In this document: positions 27,296 to 37,033 of the stretch, piece by piece | Numbering within the stretch: position 1 is the stretch's first letter | Layout of the letters: each line of letters begins with the position of its first letter | The notes under the pieces: generated by a model | Databases searched by the model: none | What the model was told of the DNA's origin: nothing | The model's input: the letters and a program-made list of their open reading frames with translations, nothing else | Program-made: the position numbers and the translations under genes | NCBI GenBank assembly: GCA_000708525.1 | Contig: JMRP01000007.1 | Coordinates: forward strand, 1 to 64,000 | Origin: Cyanobium sp. CACIAM 14 | GTDB taxonomy: Bacteria; Cyanobacteriota; Cyanobacteriia; PCC-6307; Cyanobiaceae | DNA length: 64,000 nt | Direction of reading: 5' to 3'

Positions 27296-28699
27296 TCAGG
27301 CGGGCAGGCTGGGGAGCACCACCCCGTCCCGCACCTTCAGCACCACCATCGAGGCGTCGTCCTCGAGCCTTCGGTCGCTGCCCACGAAGCGATCGAGGCG
27401 GGCGAAGAGATGGTCGAGGATGGCCTGGGCATCGAGGGCCCCGCGGCAGGCCCCATGGAAGGCCCGCTCCAGCCGTTCCTCGTCGAAGCGCTCACCGCTG
27501 AAGCCGCTGGCTTCCGTCACCCCGTCGGTGTAGTACAGGATCACGTCGCCAGGCTCCAGCTGCAGTTCGCCGCAGCCGTAGTCGGCCTCGCTCTGCAGGC
27601 CGATCAGCAGGCCAGGGGTGTCGAGCCGTTCCACCCGGCCGCCCTGACGGCGCCACAGCAGGGGCGGGTTGTGGGCCGCGTTGGCGTAGCGCAGCAGCCG
27701 GGTGCGGGGGTCGTAATCGGAATAGAAGAGGGTGACGAAGCGGTGCGAATGGGCCAGGTCCTCCTGGGCCAGCTGGTTGAGGTCGTGGAGGATGCGGTCC
27801 GGGGGCAGACCGCTCAGCACCTCGGCCCGCAGCATGCCCCTCAGCAGGGTCATGAGCAGGCCGGCCGGGACCCCCTTGCCCATCACGTCGCCCATCACCA
27901 GGGCCCAGGGGGCCTGCTCGCGCCGGTGGCCGGTGAGCTGGGGCCGGGTGGGGATGAAGTCGTAGTAGTCACCTCCCACCTGGAAGGCGGGGCGGCAGAG
28001 CGCCGCCAGCTCCACCCCGTCGATCACGGGGCAGTGATCCGGCAGCAGCTGGGACTGGAGCTCGGCGCCGATGCTCAGCTGGCGGTCGAGGCGTTCGTGG
28101 CGACGCATGTCCTGCTGCAGCAGCTCGTTCTCCAGCGCCACGCCGGTGAGGTCGGCCACCAGCTGGAGGTGGCGGCGGCGCACGTCGCTCCAGCTGTAGC
28201 CCCGCCGGCTGCTGAACACATACAACCGGCCCCGCTGACGGCTGCGGGCCACCACGGACGTGGTGAAGACCTGGGCGCCACCCAGCAGGCGCTGGACCAG
28301 GGAGTCCAGCAGGGCCGCGACGGCTTCGTCACCGGCCTGGTTGCCCAGATGCTCGTCGGAGAGGGCGGCCAGCTGCCGCAGCACCTCGGCGCTTCGCTCG
28401 CCGGGGGTGGCCTGGAGCTGCTCGCGCCAGAGGCGGCCATCGGGATGGAAGACCACCAGCAGGCTTCCCTCGCCCTCCACCAGCCGGGACGCCACCAGGG
28501 GCACCAGTTCGAGGAAGCGCTTGAGGTTGGTGTAGCTGCGCAGGGCGAAGGCCAGCGAAGCCAGCAGCTCCTGGTTGCGCCGCTGTTCGCGGCCGAGGCT
28601 GTCGAGCAGTTGCCGCAGCGATGCCGTGACGGACAGGGTCTGGCCGGGACGGGAGGGGCTGGAAGTGGGGAGGGGCTGCGGAGGCGGCTGGCTGCTCAC
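27296..28699 (-). CDS. PP2C-type (SpoIIE/RsbU) serine phosphatase with GAF-like domain
   Basis: This protein of about 467 residues has an N-terminal helix (SVTASLRQLLDSLGREQ), a GAF-like sensory region (about 70-215) and a C-terminal SpoIIE phosphatase domain. That domain shows FQVGGDYYDFI, LVMGDVMGKGVPAGLLM, YANAAHNPPLLWR and ILYYTDGVTEASG, including the metal-binding aspartates. Such proteins usually dephosphorylate anti-anti-sigma partners in stress signalling. No partner-switch genes are adjacent. The longer frame starts with TTG at 28723; the GTG at 28699 is used. Confidence 0.9.
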   Translation of the reverse strand: MSSQPPPQPLPTSSPSRPGQTLSVTASLRQLLDSLGREQRRNQELLASLAFALRSYTNLKRFLELVPLVASRLVEGEGSLLVVFHPDGRLWREQLQATPGERSAEVLRQLAALSDEHLGNQAGDEAVAALLDSLVQRLLGGAQVFTTSVVARSRQRGRLYVFSSRRGYSWSDVRRRHLQLVADLTGVALENELLQQDMRRHERLDRQLSIGAELQSQLLPDHCPVIDGVELAALCRPAFQVGGDYYDFIPTRPQLTGHRREQAPWALVMGDVMGKGVPAGLLMTLLRGMLRAEVLSGLPPDRILHDLNQLAQEDLAHSHRFVTLFYSDYDPRTRLLRYANAAHNPPLLWRRQGGRVERLDTPGLLIGLQSEADYGCGELQLEPGDVILYYTDGVTEASGFSGERFDEERLERAFHGACRGALDAQAILDHLFARLDRFVGSDRRLEDDASMVVLKVRDGVVLPSLPA

Positions 28700-28784
28700 C
28701 GAGCGGCCGCGGAGGATTCGCAAGGTAGCAATCCCCGATGGCCTTGACGGTCTGTCGGTCCAGGGTCAGGAGTCGGGGATGGGC

Positions 28785-30473
28785 TCAGGTGGCCAGCAGG
28801 GCTTCGACGAATTCGAAGCTGTTGAAGGGCCGCAGGTCACGGATCCCCTCGCCGGCACCGATGAAGCGGATCGGCAGGCCGGCCTCCGAGGCCACCGCCA
28901 GGGCGACACCACCGCGGGCGCTGCCGTCGAGCTTGGTGAGCACCACGCCCGTGAGGCCGGCGGCGCCGGCGAAGGCCATCGCCTGTCGCAGGCCGTTCTG
29001 CCCCTGGCTGGCATCGAGCACCAGCAGCGACTCCACCACCGCCTCCGGCGCCAGCTTGTCGATGGTGCGCCGCACCTTGCCGAGCTCCTCCATGAGGTTG
29101 TGCTTGGTCTGCAGCCGGCCGGCCGTGTCCACCAGCACCAGCTCCGTGCCCTTGGCGCGGGCGGCGCCGATGGCGTCGTAGACGACGGCGGCGGGGTCGG
29201 CGTTGGCGGTGGGGTTGGCCACCACCGGCACGCCGCTGCGCTCGCCCCAGACGCTCACCTGCTGCACCGCAGCTGCCCGGAAGGTGTCGGCGGCGGCGAT
29301 CAGACAGCTGTAGCCGCTGCGGACCGCCAGGTTGGCCAGCTTGCCGAGGGTGGTGGTCTTGCCGACCCCGTTCACGCCCACCAGCAGCCAGACGTTGAGC
29401 CGGTGGTGCTGGGGCGCCAGCAGCTCCGTGCCGCCGGAGCGGATCGGCTCCTCCAGCAGACCGCGGAGCTGTTCCTTGAGAAAGCGCAGGCCCTCGGCCG
29501 GGTCCACCACCTCCTCGTTGAGGCGGCGGCGCAGGGCCTCGAGCACCTGATCGGTGGCCTTCACCCCCACGTCGGCCCGCAGCAGGGTGCTCTCCAGATC
29601 CTCCAGCACCGCCGGGGTGAGGGGATCGTCCCCGAGCGTCTCCAGCAGGCGGGTGACGAAGCCCTTGCGGGTCTTCTCGAGGCCCCGCCGCAGCCTCCCC
29701 AGCCAGTCGATCTCCTCGAGGGAGACCTCCTCCACCCGGCGGCCCTGGGCGGCCAGCACCTCCGCGGACCAGGTGAAGGTGGCATCGAAGGCCCCCAGGC
29801 TCGGGTCGGCCGTGTCCGACTCCACCTCGCCCGCGGCGCCCACCTCGCCCGCTGCGGCGGACGCCGCGGTTCCGGCGGGCGCCGCCGGGGCAGGGATCTC
29901 CGGGGCGGGCGCCGCGGGCGCCGGGGCCTCCCTGGGGATCGCCTCCTGGGCGGTGAGCTCCTGCAGCCGCTGCTGGCGCTGGGCGGCGGCCTGCTCCAGC
30001 AGCGAGAGACCGGTGGCCACCGGCGCGGCAGGGACGGCAGGAGCTTCCGGTGGGGCAGGGGCTTCGGGCGCCGCTGGGACTTCCGCTGGCGCTGAGGTTT
30101 CCGGTGCCCTCTCGCTGGAAGGTGCAGGGGCAGGGGCGGCCTCCTGCCGGGCCGCGTCCTGCTGGGCCTTGAGGCGTGCATAGGCCTGCCGGGCCCAGGC
30201 CAGGGCATCCTCGTCGACGCCGCTGCCGCGGTCGGCAGCGGCGTCGGCGGGCTGTCCGGCCGGGGGCGCCTGGGGCGCTTCCTTCCGCAGCTCCGGCGCT
30301 GCGTTGGAGGAGACTTCCGGGGAGGGCACTGGCGACGGCGGTGCCGGAGTATCTGCCGCAGGCGGTTGCGCGGGCAATGGTTCGGGCTGCTCTGCAGGCG
30401 GAGCCGCAGCGGGGGACTTCACTGCGGGGGACTCCTGCCCTGTCGCCTTGCGTCTGAACCAGTCGAAGACCAT
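28785..30473 (-). CDS. ftsY: signal recognition particle receptor FtsY
   Basis: The 562-residue SRP receptor GTPase docks translating ribosomes at the membrane. It has a very long Ala/Pro/Glu-rich N-terminal A domain (about 240 residues). The NG domain follows with the N-helix bundle (LRRGLEKTRKGFVTRLLETL), G1 GVNGVGKTTTLGKLANL, the DTFRAAAVQQ insertion, G3 DTAGRLQTKHNLMEEL, G4 TKLDGSARGG and GAGEGIRDLRPFN. The A domain is low complexity and probably membrane-associated. nusB lies 11 bp upstream on the same strand. Confidence 0.97.
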   Translation of the reverse strand: MVFDWFRRKATGQESPAVKSPAAAPPAEQPEPLPAQPPAADTPAPPSPVPSPEVSSNAAPELRKEAPQAPPAGQPADAAADRGSGVDEDALAWARQAYARLKAQQDAARQEAAPAPAPSSERAPETSAPAEVPAAPEAPAPPEAPAVPAAPVATGLSLLEQAAAQRQQRLQELTAQEAIPREAPAPAAPAPEIPAPAAPAGTAASAAAGEVGAAGEVESDTADPSLGAFDATFTWSAEVLAAQGRRVEEVSLEEIDWLGRLRRGLEKTRKGFVTRLLETLGDDPLTPAVLEDLESTLLRADVGVKATDQVLEALRRRLNEEVVDPAEGLRFLKEQLRGLLEEPIRSGGTELLAPQHHRLNVWLLVGVNGVGKTTTLGKLANLAVRSGYSCLIAAADTFRAAAVQQVSVWGERSGVPVVANPTANADPAAVVYDAIGAARAKGTELVLVDTAGRLQTKHNLMEELGKVRRTIDKLAPEAVVESLLVLDASQGQNGLRQAMAFAGAAGLTGVVLTKLDGSARGGVALAVASEAGLPIRFIGAGEGIRDLRPFNSFEFVEALLAT

Positions 30474-30484
30474 CGCGTTCCTGC

Positions 30485-31105
30485 CTAGACCCTGGCGGCG
30501 GTGAACCGCCGCAACACGCCGTTGATCATGCGCCGTCCCTGCTCATCGCTGTAGCGGTTGGCCAGTTCCACCGCCTCGCTGCAGGCCACGGCCGGCGGGG
30601 TGGCGAAATCCTCGAGATCCACCACGGCCAGCCTCAGGATGTCCCGGTCGACCCTGGGCAGACGGGTGAGGCGCCAGCCCTCCATGACCGCGTCGATGCG
30701 GCTGTCGAGCCCCTTGCGGTCGCGCAGCACCGCCCGGGTGCGGGCGATCGCATCGAGGCGCACGGCCTCCTGGTCGGCCAGCAGCAGCAGCCGGGGCAGC
30801 TCAAGGCAGGCGGACAGCCGGTTGAGGGCCTGCTCGGCGTGGGAGAGCCCCTCCTGCAGGTGTCGCCGCACCCGCGGCAGCTGCTTCTCCCCTTCGTCCT
30901 CCAGTTCGCTGTCGAGCAGTCGCTGCTGCGCCTGCTGCAGATCCTCGGCGGAGCGGTCGAGAGCCTCGCGCACGTGCTGGCTCAGGCTGGTGGCGGCCTG
31001 CTGGAGCAGAAGGTCGAAGGAGGCTGGGGAGGCGTCGGCGCCGCGGTCACTCACCTGACCCAGCATCAGCAGGGCCAGTTCACGGGCAAGGGTGCGACTC
31101 TGCAT
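30485..31105 (-). CDS. nusB: transcription antitermination factor NusB
   Basis: The 206-residue all-helical RNA-binding protein starts QSRTLARELALLMLGQVSD and ends with MINGVLRRF, preceded by VACSEAVELANRYSDEQGRR, the NusB hallmark. NusB binds boxA with NusE to prevent premature termination in rRNA operons. Length is typical of the cyanobacterial version, with a longer central helical insert than E. coli NusB. Its ATG overlaps the DUF502 stop (TGATG) and ftsY follows 11 bp later. Confidence 0.95.
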   Translation of the reverse strand: MQSRTLARELALLMLGQVSDRGADASPASFDLLLQQAATSLSQHVREALDRSAEDLQQAQQRLLDSELEDEGEKQLPRVRRHLQEGLSHAEQALNRLSACLELPRLLLLADQEAVRLDAIARTRAVLRDRKGLDSRIDAVMEGWRLTRLPRVDRDILRLAVVDLEDFATPPAVACSEAVELANRYSDEQGRRMINGVLRRFTAARV

Positions 31106-31833
31106 CAGGAGGGCTGGGGGGCGCGAAGCTGGGCCATCAGGCTGGAGAAGCTCCGGTTGGAGGTGGGTTCCCGTTCGTCGGGACTGACGATGCCGGCGGA
31201 GATGATCGTGCGGAACGCATCCTCCACGCTCAGGTCCAGATCCTTCACCAGCCGCTCGGGCACCACGGCATACCAGCCGGTGGTGGGATTGGGCGCCGTG
31301 GGGATGAACACGCTGAGCATGGTCTCGCTGAAATCGGACTGGATCGAGGAGCCGATCACGCCGGTGACGAAACCCAGGGCGTAGAGGCCTTCGCGGGGAT
31401 ATTCCACCAGCACCACCCGGCGGAACCGGGAGGAACTGCCCTGCAGGAAGGTCTCGAGCAGCTGCTTGAGCGTCTTGTAGACGGACCCCGCCAGGGGGAT
31501 GCGCAGGAGGGTGCCCTCACCGAACTCCAGCAGCCAGCGGCCGACGATGTTGCGGGCCATCAGGCCGATCAGGAGGATGCCCAGCAGCGGCACCAGCAGC
31601 CCCACCCCCAGGTTGATCAGGTCCTGGAGGATGGGGTTGAGGGTGTTGAACGGGTTGAACTGCTTGGGGATCGAGGTGAGGAAGGCCAGCACGAAACGGC
31701 TGACCGTGGTCGCGAGCCAGATGGTGGTCGCCAGCGGAATGACCACCAGCAACCCGGCGATCAGATCGTTCTTGAGATCCTGCTGGAGACGGTTACCCAG
31801 CGGTTGATCGGTACTGGGACTGGATGGGACCAA
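31105..31833 (-). CDS. DUF502 family membrane protein
   Basis: This protein of about 242 residues has two N-terminal transmembrane segments (LIAGLLVVIPLATTIWLATT and LGVGLLVPLLGILLIGLMAR). A conserved cytosolic domain follows, with EFGEGTLLRIPLAGSVYKTLKQ, RRVVLVEYPREGLYALGFVTG and SVFIPTAPNPTTGWYAVVPE. This is the DUF502 family, conserved from cyanobacteria to plants (LIKE COV). Its biochemical role is unknown. No ATG precedes the conserved part; a TTG at 31833 is used, and another lies at 31905. It sits between an HpsJ-like gene and nusB. Confidence 0.85.
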   Translation of the reverse strand: MVPSSPSTDQPLGNRLQQDLKNDLIAGLLVVIPLATTIWLATTVSRFVLAFLTSIPKQFNPFNTLNPILQDLINLGVGLLVPLLGILLIGLMARNIVGRWLLEFGEGTLLRIPLAGSVYKTLKQLLETFLQGSSSRFRRVVLVEYPREGLYALGFVTGVIGSSIQSDFSETMLSVFIPTAPNPTTGWYAVVPERLVKDLDLSVEDAFRTIISAGIVSPDEREPTSNRSFSSLMAQLRAPQPS

Positions 31834-31883
31834 TGGACGGGGTCCGGGCGGCGAGACCCTAACGGTAACGATCCGCGGGGGGC

Positions 31884-32534
31884 TTACAGCACGCTCCCCA
31901 GGCAAAGGATGGTGAAGGCGACGATCAGCACCACGGCGCCGAGCGATCCGCCGTAGCGGCGCTGGTTGAGGCTGACCCTGCTGGTCTGCTCGGTCTGCTT
32001 GAACTGGGTCTCGAGCTGATCCAGCTGCCGGTCGATGAAGGCCCTGGCGGCCTGGGTCTTCTGGGCTTCTGTGGCGCCGGGAGGCACCTGGCCGCTGGCC
32101 TCGGCCTGCTTGATCAGCTGCTGCAGCAGGGCGGGATCCTTGCTCTGCTGGCGGGCCATCTCGAGCTGACCTCGCTTGGCGGCGAGCTGCTGGTCGCTCT
32201 GCTGCTGCATCAGCTGGTCACCGCCGAAGGCGATCGGCAGGGAGGCGGTGAGCAGCACGGCCAGCAGACCGCTGATGATGCAGACGGTCCAGAGCACCGG
32301 CGGGCGCGTCTCGGCCGGATCTTCGAGCCGAGAGGAGAGGTACATGAGCAGCAGACCCACCAGCGCCATGGGTGACTGGCTGATCAGCCGCTCCACCACC
32401 AGCTGGCGGAAGGGCTCCTCCTCCCAGTCCCAGAGGGTGACCACGCCGACCAGCTGCAGAGCCAGCAGCACCACCAGCGTGATGCCCATCCAGCGCAGAA
32501 GAGGGCTGAATCGGGTGGAGGAGACGGCGGTCAC
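31884..32534 (-). CDS. HpsJ-like membrane protein
   Basis: This 216-residue protein has about four hydrophobic helices: MGITLVVLLALQLVGVVTLW, a second with MALVGLLLMYLSSR, VCIISGLLAVLLTASLPIAF and a C-terminal helix. Between the third and fourth lies a long charged coiled-coil stretch (GQLEMARQQSKDPALLQQLI through QLDQLETQFKQTEQ). The layout matches the cyanobacterial HpsJ family named after hormogonium polysaccharide loci, but the role in unicellular strains is unknown. It starts with GTG at 32534, 15 bp from the divergent queG GTG. Confidence 0.75.
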   Translation of the reverse strand: MTAVSSTRFSPLLRWMGITLVVLLALQLVGVVTLWDWEEEPFRQLVVERLISQSPMALVGLLLMYLSSRLEDPAETRPPVLWTVCIISGLLAVLLTASLPIAFGGDQLMQQQSDQQLAAKRGQLEMARQQSKDPALLQQLIKQAEASGQVPPGATEAQKTQAARAFIDRQLDQLETQFKQTEQTSRVSLNQRRYGGSLGAVVLIVAFTILCLGSVL

Positions 32535-32549
32535 GCAACGGCCCACGGG

Positions 32550-33545
32550 GTGGATGGACTCTACCGGCTGCCCTTGAACGCTCCCCTTCCTCTCGACGCG
32601 CTGGCCACGGCCCTGCGGAGCCGGGCCGAAGCACTCGGTTTCGCGCCGGTGGGCCTCGCCGCGGTGCCAGGCGGCCCCAGGCTGCCGCTGCGCACGGCCG
32701 CCCTGGAGCGCTGGCTGGCGGCCGGCCATCAGGGGGGAATGGCCTGGATGAACGATCCCCGGCGCCGCCGGATCGAGGCGCTCCTGCCGGGGGTTCGCAG
32801 CGTCCTGGCTGTGGGCTGGAACTACCACGTGGCCGTCCGGCCGGCGCCGGGCAGCCTGCGGGTGGCCCGCTATGGCTGGGGCCGCGACTACCACCGGGTG
32901 ATCGACGGGCGGCTCCGGCAGCTGGGACGCTGGCTGGAGCAGGCAGCGCCCGGCAGCAGCTGGCGGGCCTGTGTCGACAGTGCTCCCCTGCTCGACAAGG
33001 CCTGGGCCGAGGAGGCCGGCCTGGGCTGGATCGGGAAGAACGGCAACCTGATCCATCGCCGGCGGGGATCGTGGCTGCTGCTCGGCCATCTGCTCACCAG
33101 CCTGCCCCTGCCGCCCGACCGGCCGGCCGAACCGCTCTGCGGCGCCTGCTCGGCCTGCCTCGAGGCCTGCCCCACCGGCGCCATCGTCGAGCCGTTCGTG
33201 GTGGATGCCCGCCGCTGCATCGCGTATCACACGATCGAGAACCGCGACGCCGAGCTGCCGGCACCGATCCGGGCGCAGCTCAGCGGCTGGGTGGCCGGCT
33301 GCGACATCTGTCAGGAGGTCTGTCCCTGGAACCGCCAGCCCCTGCCCGCTTCCACCGAGCCGGACGTGCAGCCCCGGCCATGGCTGCTGGACCTGCGTGG
33401 CGCGGAGGCCCTGGGATGGAGCGATGCGGCGTGGGACGAGCGGCTGCGGGCCTCGGCCCTGCGCCGCATCCGCCCGTGGATGTGGCGCCGCAACCTGCGG
33501 GCCGCCATGGCGGGCGGCTGGGGCAACGCGTGGACGGATCCCTAG
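32550..33545 (+). CDS. queG: epoxyqueuosine reductase
   Basis: The 331-residue cobalamin-dependent iron-sulfur enzyme makes the final queuosine step in tRNA. It has WNYHVAVRPAP, GRDYHRVIDGRLRQL, CVDSAPLLDKAWAEEAGLGW, GKNGNLIHRRRGSWLLLGHL and two 4Fe-4S motifs, CGACSACLEACPTGAI and CDICQEVCPWN. Length is close to the short QueG form. It starts with GTG, and the N-terminal ten residues are uncertain. The gene is followed by a TPR gene 24 bp later. Confidence 0.94.
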   Translation: MDGLYRLPLNAPLPLDALATALRSRAEALGFAPVGLAAVPGGPRLPLRTAALERWLAAGHQGGMAWMNDPRRRRIEALLPGVRSVLAVGWNYHVAVRPAPGSLRVARYGWGRDYHRVIDGRLRQLGRWLEQAAPGSSWRACVDSAPLLDKAWAEEAGLGWIGKNGNLIHRRRGSWLLLGHLLTSLPLPPDRPAEPLCGACSACLEACPTGAIVEPFVVDARRCIAYHTIENRDAELPAPIRAQLSGWVAGCDICQEVCPWNRQPLPASTEPDVQPRPWLLDLRGAEALGWSDAAWDERLRASALRRIRPWMWRRNLRAAMAGGWGNAWTDP

Positions 33546-33569
33546 GGTGGGGGGATTCGGGATGATTCC

Positions 33570-34478
33570 GTGGGCCGGCGGCTGTGGCGACTGCTTTCCT
33601 CCCTCTGCCTCACCCTGCCGCTGACGGCCTCCCCCCTGGTGGTGTACGGCCTGCCGGCGCAGGCCATGGTGCCCTATGTGTACCTGCCCCAGGACAAGGA
33701 GCTGGAGGGGGCGGGGCTGGGCATCGCCCAGGCGGCGGCCAGGCTGCTCCGCCTCGGCCAGGCCGAGGATGCCGCCCGGCTGGCGGAGCTGACCGTGCGG
33801 CTGCTGCCGGAGGACCCGCGCGGCTGGGTGCTGCTGGCGGAGGCGGAACTGCGCAGCAACCAGATCGACAAGGCCGTGGTGGCCCTGGGCCGGGCCAAGC
33901 AGCTCGATCCGAACAACGCCGGCATCTGGTTCGCCGAGGGCTCCCTGGCCCTGCGCAACGGCAAGCCCCAGGACGCCATCGGCCTGCTGCGCAGGGGTCT
34001 GGAGCTGGACGGCAAGAATGCCGGCGCCTACTTCGATCTCGGCAACGCCCAGATCCTGCTGGGCAACAACGAGGCGGCTCTGGGCTCCTTCGAGAAGGCC
34101 GCCAACCTGCGCAAGGATTTCTGGGAAGCGATCAACAACCAGGGCCTGGTGCTGTTCGAGGCAGGCCGCAGCGGCGAGGCGATCGGCCGCTGGCAGCGGG
34201 TGCTGAAGATCAAGCCGGACATCGCCGAAACCTCCCTGGCCCTGGCGGCGGCGCTGTATGAGCGCAGCCCGGCGGATCGCGCCGAGGCGCTGCGGCTGGC
34301 GGAATCCGCCCTGGCCGAGGAACCCAACTACGTGAAGGAGAGCTTCCAGAAGGAACAGCTCTGGGGCCCGCGCCTGCGCGCCCTCACGGGCCGGCTGCTG
34401 GCCCTGCCGGAGCTGAAGCCCACCGTGGAACGGGCCCTGGCCAACGCTTCCTCCGGCGACGGCGACGCGTCACCCTGA
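33570..34478 (+). CDS. exported TPR-repeat protein
   Basis: The 302-residue protein has a hydrophobic signal sequence (residues about 8-33, PAQAM cleavage region) and five or more TPR repeats. Examples are GWVLLAEAELRSNQIDKAVV, GIWFAEGSLALRNGKPQDAI, GAYFDLGNAQILLGNNEAAL and EAINNQGLVLFEAGRSGEAI. It probably scaffolds protein complexes in the periplasm or lumen; the partners are unknown. Its position between queG and the topoisomerase gene matches the order I recall in picocyanobacteria. It starts with GTG at 33570. Confidence 0.88.
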   Translation: MGRRLWRLLSSLCLTLPLTASPLVVYGLPAQAMVPYVYLPQDKELEGAGLGIAQAAARLLRLGQAEDAARLAELTVRLLPEDPRGWVLLAEAELRSNQIDKAVVALGRAKQLDPNNAGIWFAEGSLALRNGKPQDAIGLLRRGLELDGKNAGAYFDLGNAQILLGNNEAALGSFEKAANLRKDFWEAINNQGLVLFEAGRSGEAIGRWQRVLKIKPDIAETSLALAAALYERSPADRAEALRLAESALAEEPNYVKESFQKEQLWGPRLRALTGRLLALPELKPTVERALANASSGDGDASP

Positions 34479-34502
34479 GCCGGCCCCACCGGACGCCATC
34501 TG

Positions 34503-34508
34503 TAGGCT
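34503..34508 (+). promoter_or_regulatory. candidate -10 element upstream of topoisomerase A gene
   Basis: TAGGCT lies 32 bases before the ATG at 34541 in a 62-bp gap. It resembles the relaxed TAxxxT -10 element of cyanobacterial promoters. No -35 box is apparent. Confidence 0.3.
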
Positions 34509-34540
34509 GAGCCCCCTGAGCCGCCCCACAGCAGGTACGG

Positions 34541-37003
34541 ATGGCCGAGGAGCGCGTCCAACCCATCGCCCTGCATCAGGAGATGCAGCGCTCCTACCTC
34601 GAATACGCGATGAGCGTGATCGTGGGGCGGGCCCTGCCGGACGTGCGCGACGGCCTCAAACCCGTGCAGCGGCGCATCCTCTACGCGATGCACGAGCTGG
34701 GGCTCACACCCGACCGCCCCTACCGCAAGTGCGCCCGCGTGGTGGGCGACGTGCTCGGCAAGTACCACCCCCACGGGGACCAGGCGGTCTACGACGCCCT
34801 GGTACGGCTGGTGCAGACCTTCGCCAGCCGCCAGCCCCTGCTCGACGGCCATGGCAACTTCGGCTCGGTGGACGACGATCCCCCGGCCGCCATGCGGTAC
34901 ACCGAGACCCGCCTGGCGCCCATCGCCAACGAGGCGCTGCTCGATGAGATCGGCAGCGACACGGTCGATTTCGCCCCCAACTTCGACGGCTCCCAGCAGG
35001 AGCCCACGGTGCTGCCCGCCCAGCTGCCCTTCCTGCTGCTCAACGGCTGCACCGGCATCGCCGTGGGCATGGCCACGAGCATCCCCCCCCACAACCTGGG
35101 CGAGATCGTCGATGCCCTGATCGCCCTGATCCGCAAGCCGGACCTGCCGGAGGAGAAGCTCCTGGCCCTGGTGCCGGGCCCCGATTTCCCCACCGGCGGC
35201 GAGGTGCTGCTGGGCAACGGCGTGCGCGACACCTACCTGACCGGCCGGGGCAGCATTCCCATGCGAGGGGTGGCCCACATCGAGGAGGTGCAGCCCGGCA
35301 AGGGACGCCACCGCCGCAGCGCGGTGGTGGTCACGGAGCTTCCCTATCAGCTGAGCAAGGCGGGCTGGATCGAGAAGCTGGCCGAACAGGTGAACGACGG
35401 CAGGATCGGGGGCATCGCCGACATCCGCGATGAGAGCGACCGCGAAGGGATGCGGGTGGTGGTGGAACTGCGGCGGGATGCCGAGGCGGAGAAGGTGCTG
35501 GAGGAACTGCAGCGGCGCACGGCGCTGCAGAGCAACTTCGGCGCCATCCTGCTGACGCTGGTGAACGGCCAGCCCCAGCAGCTCAGCCTGCGTCAGATGC
35601 TGCAGCAGTTCCTCGAGTACCGGGAACTCACCATCCTGCGGCGCACCCGCCATGCCCTGAAGCGCTGCGAAGACCGGCTGGAGGTGGTGCTGGGCCTGAT
35701 CCGGGCCCTCGACGATCTGAAGCGCGTGATCGAGATGATCACCGCGGCACCGGACGCCGGCACCGCCAGGGCCAGCCTGCAGGTGCACCTGGACATCAGC
35801 GAACGCCAGGCCGATGCGGTGCTGGCCATGCCCCTGCGGCGGCTCACGGGGCTGGAGCAGGAGGGACTGCGCAAGGAGGCGGAGGATCTGCAGGAGGAGC
35901 GCAGCCGGCTGCGGCACCTGCTGGACGACCGCGACACCCTCCTGGACACGATGGTGCGGGAACTGAAGGGGCTGCGCAAGCGCTATGCCACCCCCCGCCG
36001 CACCCGCCTGGTGGAGGGGGGGGATGCCCTGGTGGCCCAGCGGGCGGCGGCCGTGCGACCCAGCACGGAACTGCAGCGGCAGCAGGCCTTCGAGGCACTG
36101 GCCAGCGATGGCCGGCTGATGATCCAGGCCGATGGGACGGTGCGGGTCGTAACGCCCCAGGTGCTGGGGCGGCTCCATCTGGCGGAACCGGCGGAGCTGG
36201 CCGAACTGCCGCCGCCGGCGCGGCTGATCCTGCCGGTGGCCGAGCAGCCCGCCCTGCTGGCCTTCACGGCCGGCGGCCGGGTGGCCCTGCTGCGCTGGGA
36301 ATTCGCCGGCCAGCAGCCCGGCAAACTCGAACGCTTCCTGCCGGACAGCCTGCAGGGAGAGCGGGTGGTGCAGGTGCTGCCCCTGCCTGGCTCGGGGAGC
36401 CTGGGCCTGCTGAGCACCGACGGCCGCTTCAAAAGGCTGCCGATCGAGGATTTCCTCGAGCTCTCCGGCCGGCCCGCCACCGTGCTCAAGCTCAAGGAGG
36501 GGGTGGAACTGCAGCGGGTGGTGCCCTGCCGGGAGGGGGAGGATCTGGTGGTGGCCACCAGCACCGGCCGCCTGCTGCGGCTGCCCGTGAACGAGGCCAA
36601 CCTGCCGGTAATGGGCCGCACCGCCCAGGGTCCGGTGCTCCTGCGCCTGCTGCCGGGGGAGAGGGTGGTGGGGGCCGCCTGCGCCGGCCAGAGCGGCCAC
36701 GTGCTGCTGGCCAGCCGGAAAGGGCAGCTCAAGCGGTTGCGGCTCGATGACCTGCGTCCCTGCCAGCGAGGGGCGATGGGGCAGATCGGCCTGAGGTTCC
36801 TGGAGCGGGACGACGCGCTGGTGGATCTGCAGGCGGACGAGGCGCCGCTGATCGGCGTGACGCTGGAGGGCGGCGAGGGCCGGAGTCTGCGGCTGCAGGC
36901 CGATCAGCTGCCGCCGGAGGACTGCGGAGGATCCGGCATGGCGCTGCCGCTGAAGACCGGCGATGCCCTGGGCGAGCTGGTGCCGCTGATCGGGGAGGTC
37001 TGA
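34541..37003 (+). CDS. type IIA DNA topoisomerase subunit A (GyrA/ParC-like)
   Basis: The 820-residue DNA cleavage subunit has [20 protein letters not shown] near the N-terminus, [20 protein letters not shown] and the catalytic RYTETRL with Tyr120. It also has [40 protein letters not shown] and a beta-pinwheel C-terminus from about residue 500. The GyrA-box position reads [10 protein letters not shown], a poor match to Q-R-R-G-G-K-G, so decatenating ParC-like function is possible. The symbol is left blank for that reason. The residue equivalent to quinolone-site Ser83 is Gln81. Confidence 0.93.
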   Translation: MAEERVQPIALHQEMQRSYLEYAMSVIVGRALPDVRDGLKPVQRRILYAMHELGLTPDRPYRKCARVVGDVLGKYHPHGDQAVYDALVRLVQTFASRQPLLDGHGNFGSVDDDPPAAMRYTETRLAPIANEALLDEIGSDTVDFAPNFDGSQQEPTVLPAQLPFLLLNGCTGIAVGMATSIPPHNLGEIVDALIALIRKPDLPEEKLLALVPGPDFPTGGEVLLGNGVRDTYLTGRGSIPMRGVAHIEEVQPGKGRHRRSAVVVTELPYQLSKAGWIEKLAEQVNDGRIGGIADIRDESDREGMRVVVELRRDAEAEKVLEELQRRTALQSNFGAILLTLVNGQPQQLSLRQMLQQFLEYRELTILRRTRHALKRCEDRLEVVLGLIRALDDLKRVIEMITAAPDAGTARASLQVHLDISERQADAVLAMPLRRLTGLEQEGLRKEAEDLQEERSRLRHLLDDRDTLLDTMVRELKGLRKRYATPRRTRLVEGGDALVAQRAAAVRPSTELQRQQAFEALASDGRLMIQADGTVRVVTPQVLGRLHLAEPAELAELPPPARLILPVAEQPALLAFTAGGRVALLRWEFAGQQPGKLERFLPDSLQGERVVQVLPLPGSGSLGLLSTDGRFKRLPIEDFLELSGRPATVLKLKEGVELQRVVPCREGEDLVVATSTGRLLRLPVNEANLPVMGRTAQGPVLLRLLPGERVVGAACAGQSGHVLLASRKGQLKRLRLDDLRPCQRGAMGQIGLRFLERDDALVDLQADEAPLIGVTLEGGEGRSLRLQADQLPPEDCGGSGMALPLKTGDALGELVPLIGEV

Positions 37004-37033
37004 GCCGACAGGGCCGGGGTTGAGGCCGCGGCG

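Noticed and set aside
34328-36700. Minus-strand open frame of 790 codons
   Set aside because: It is antisense to the topoisomerase A gene; His/Gln-rich with no motifs.
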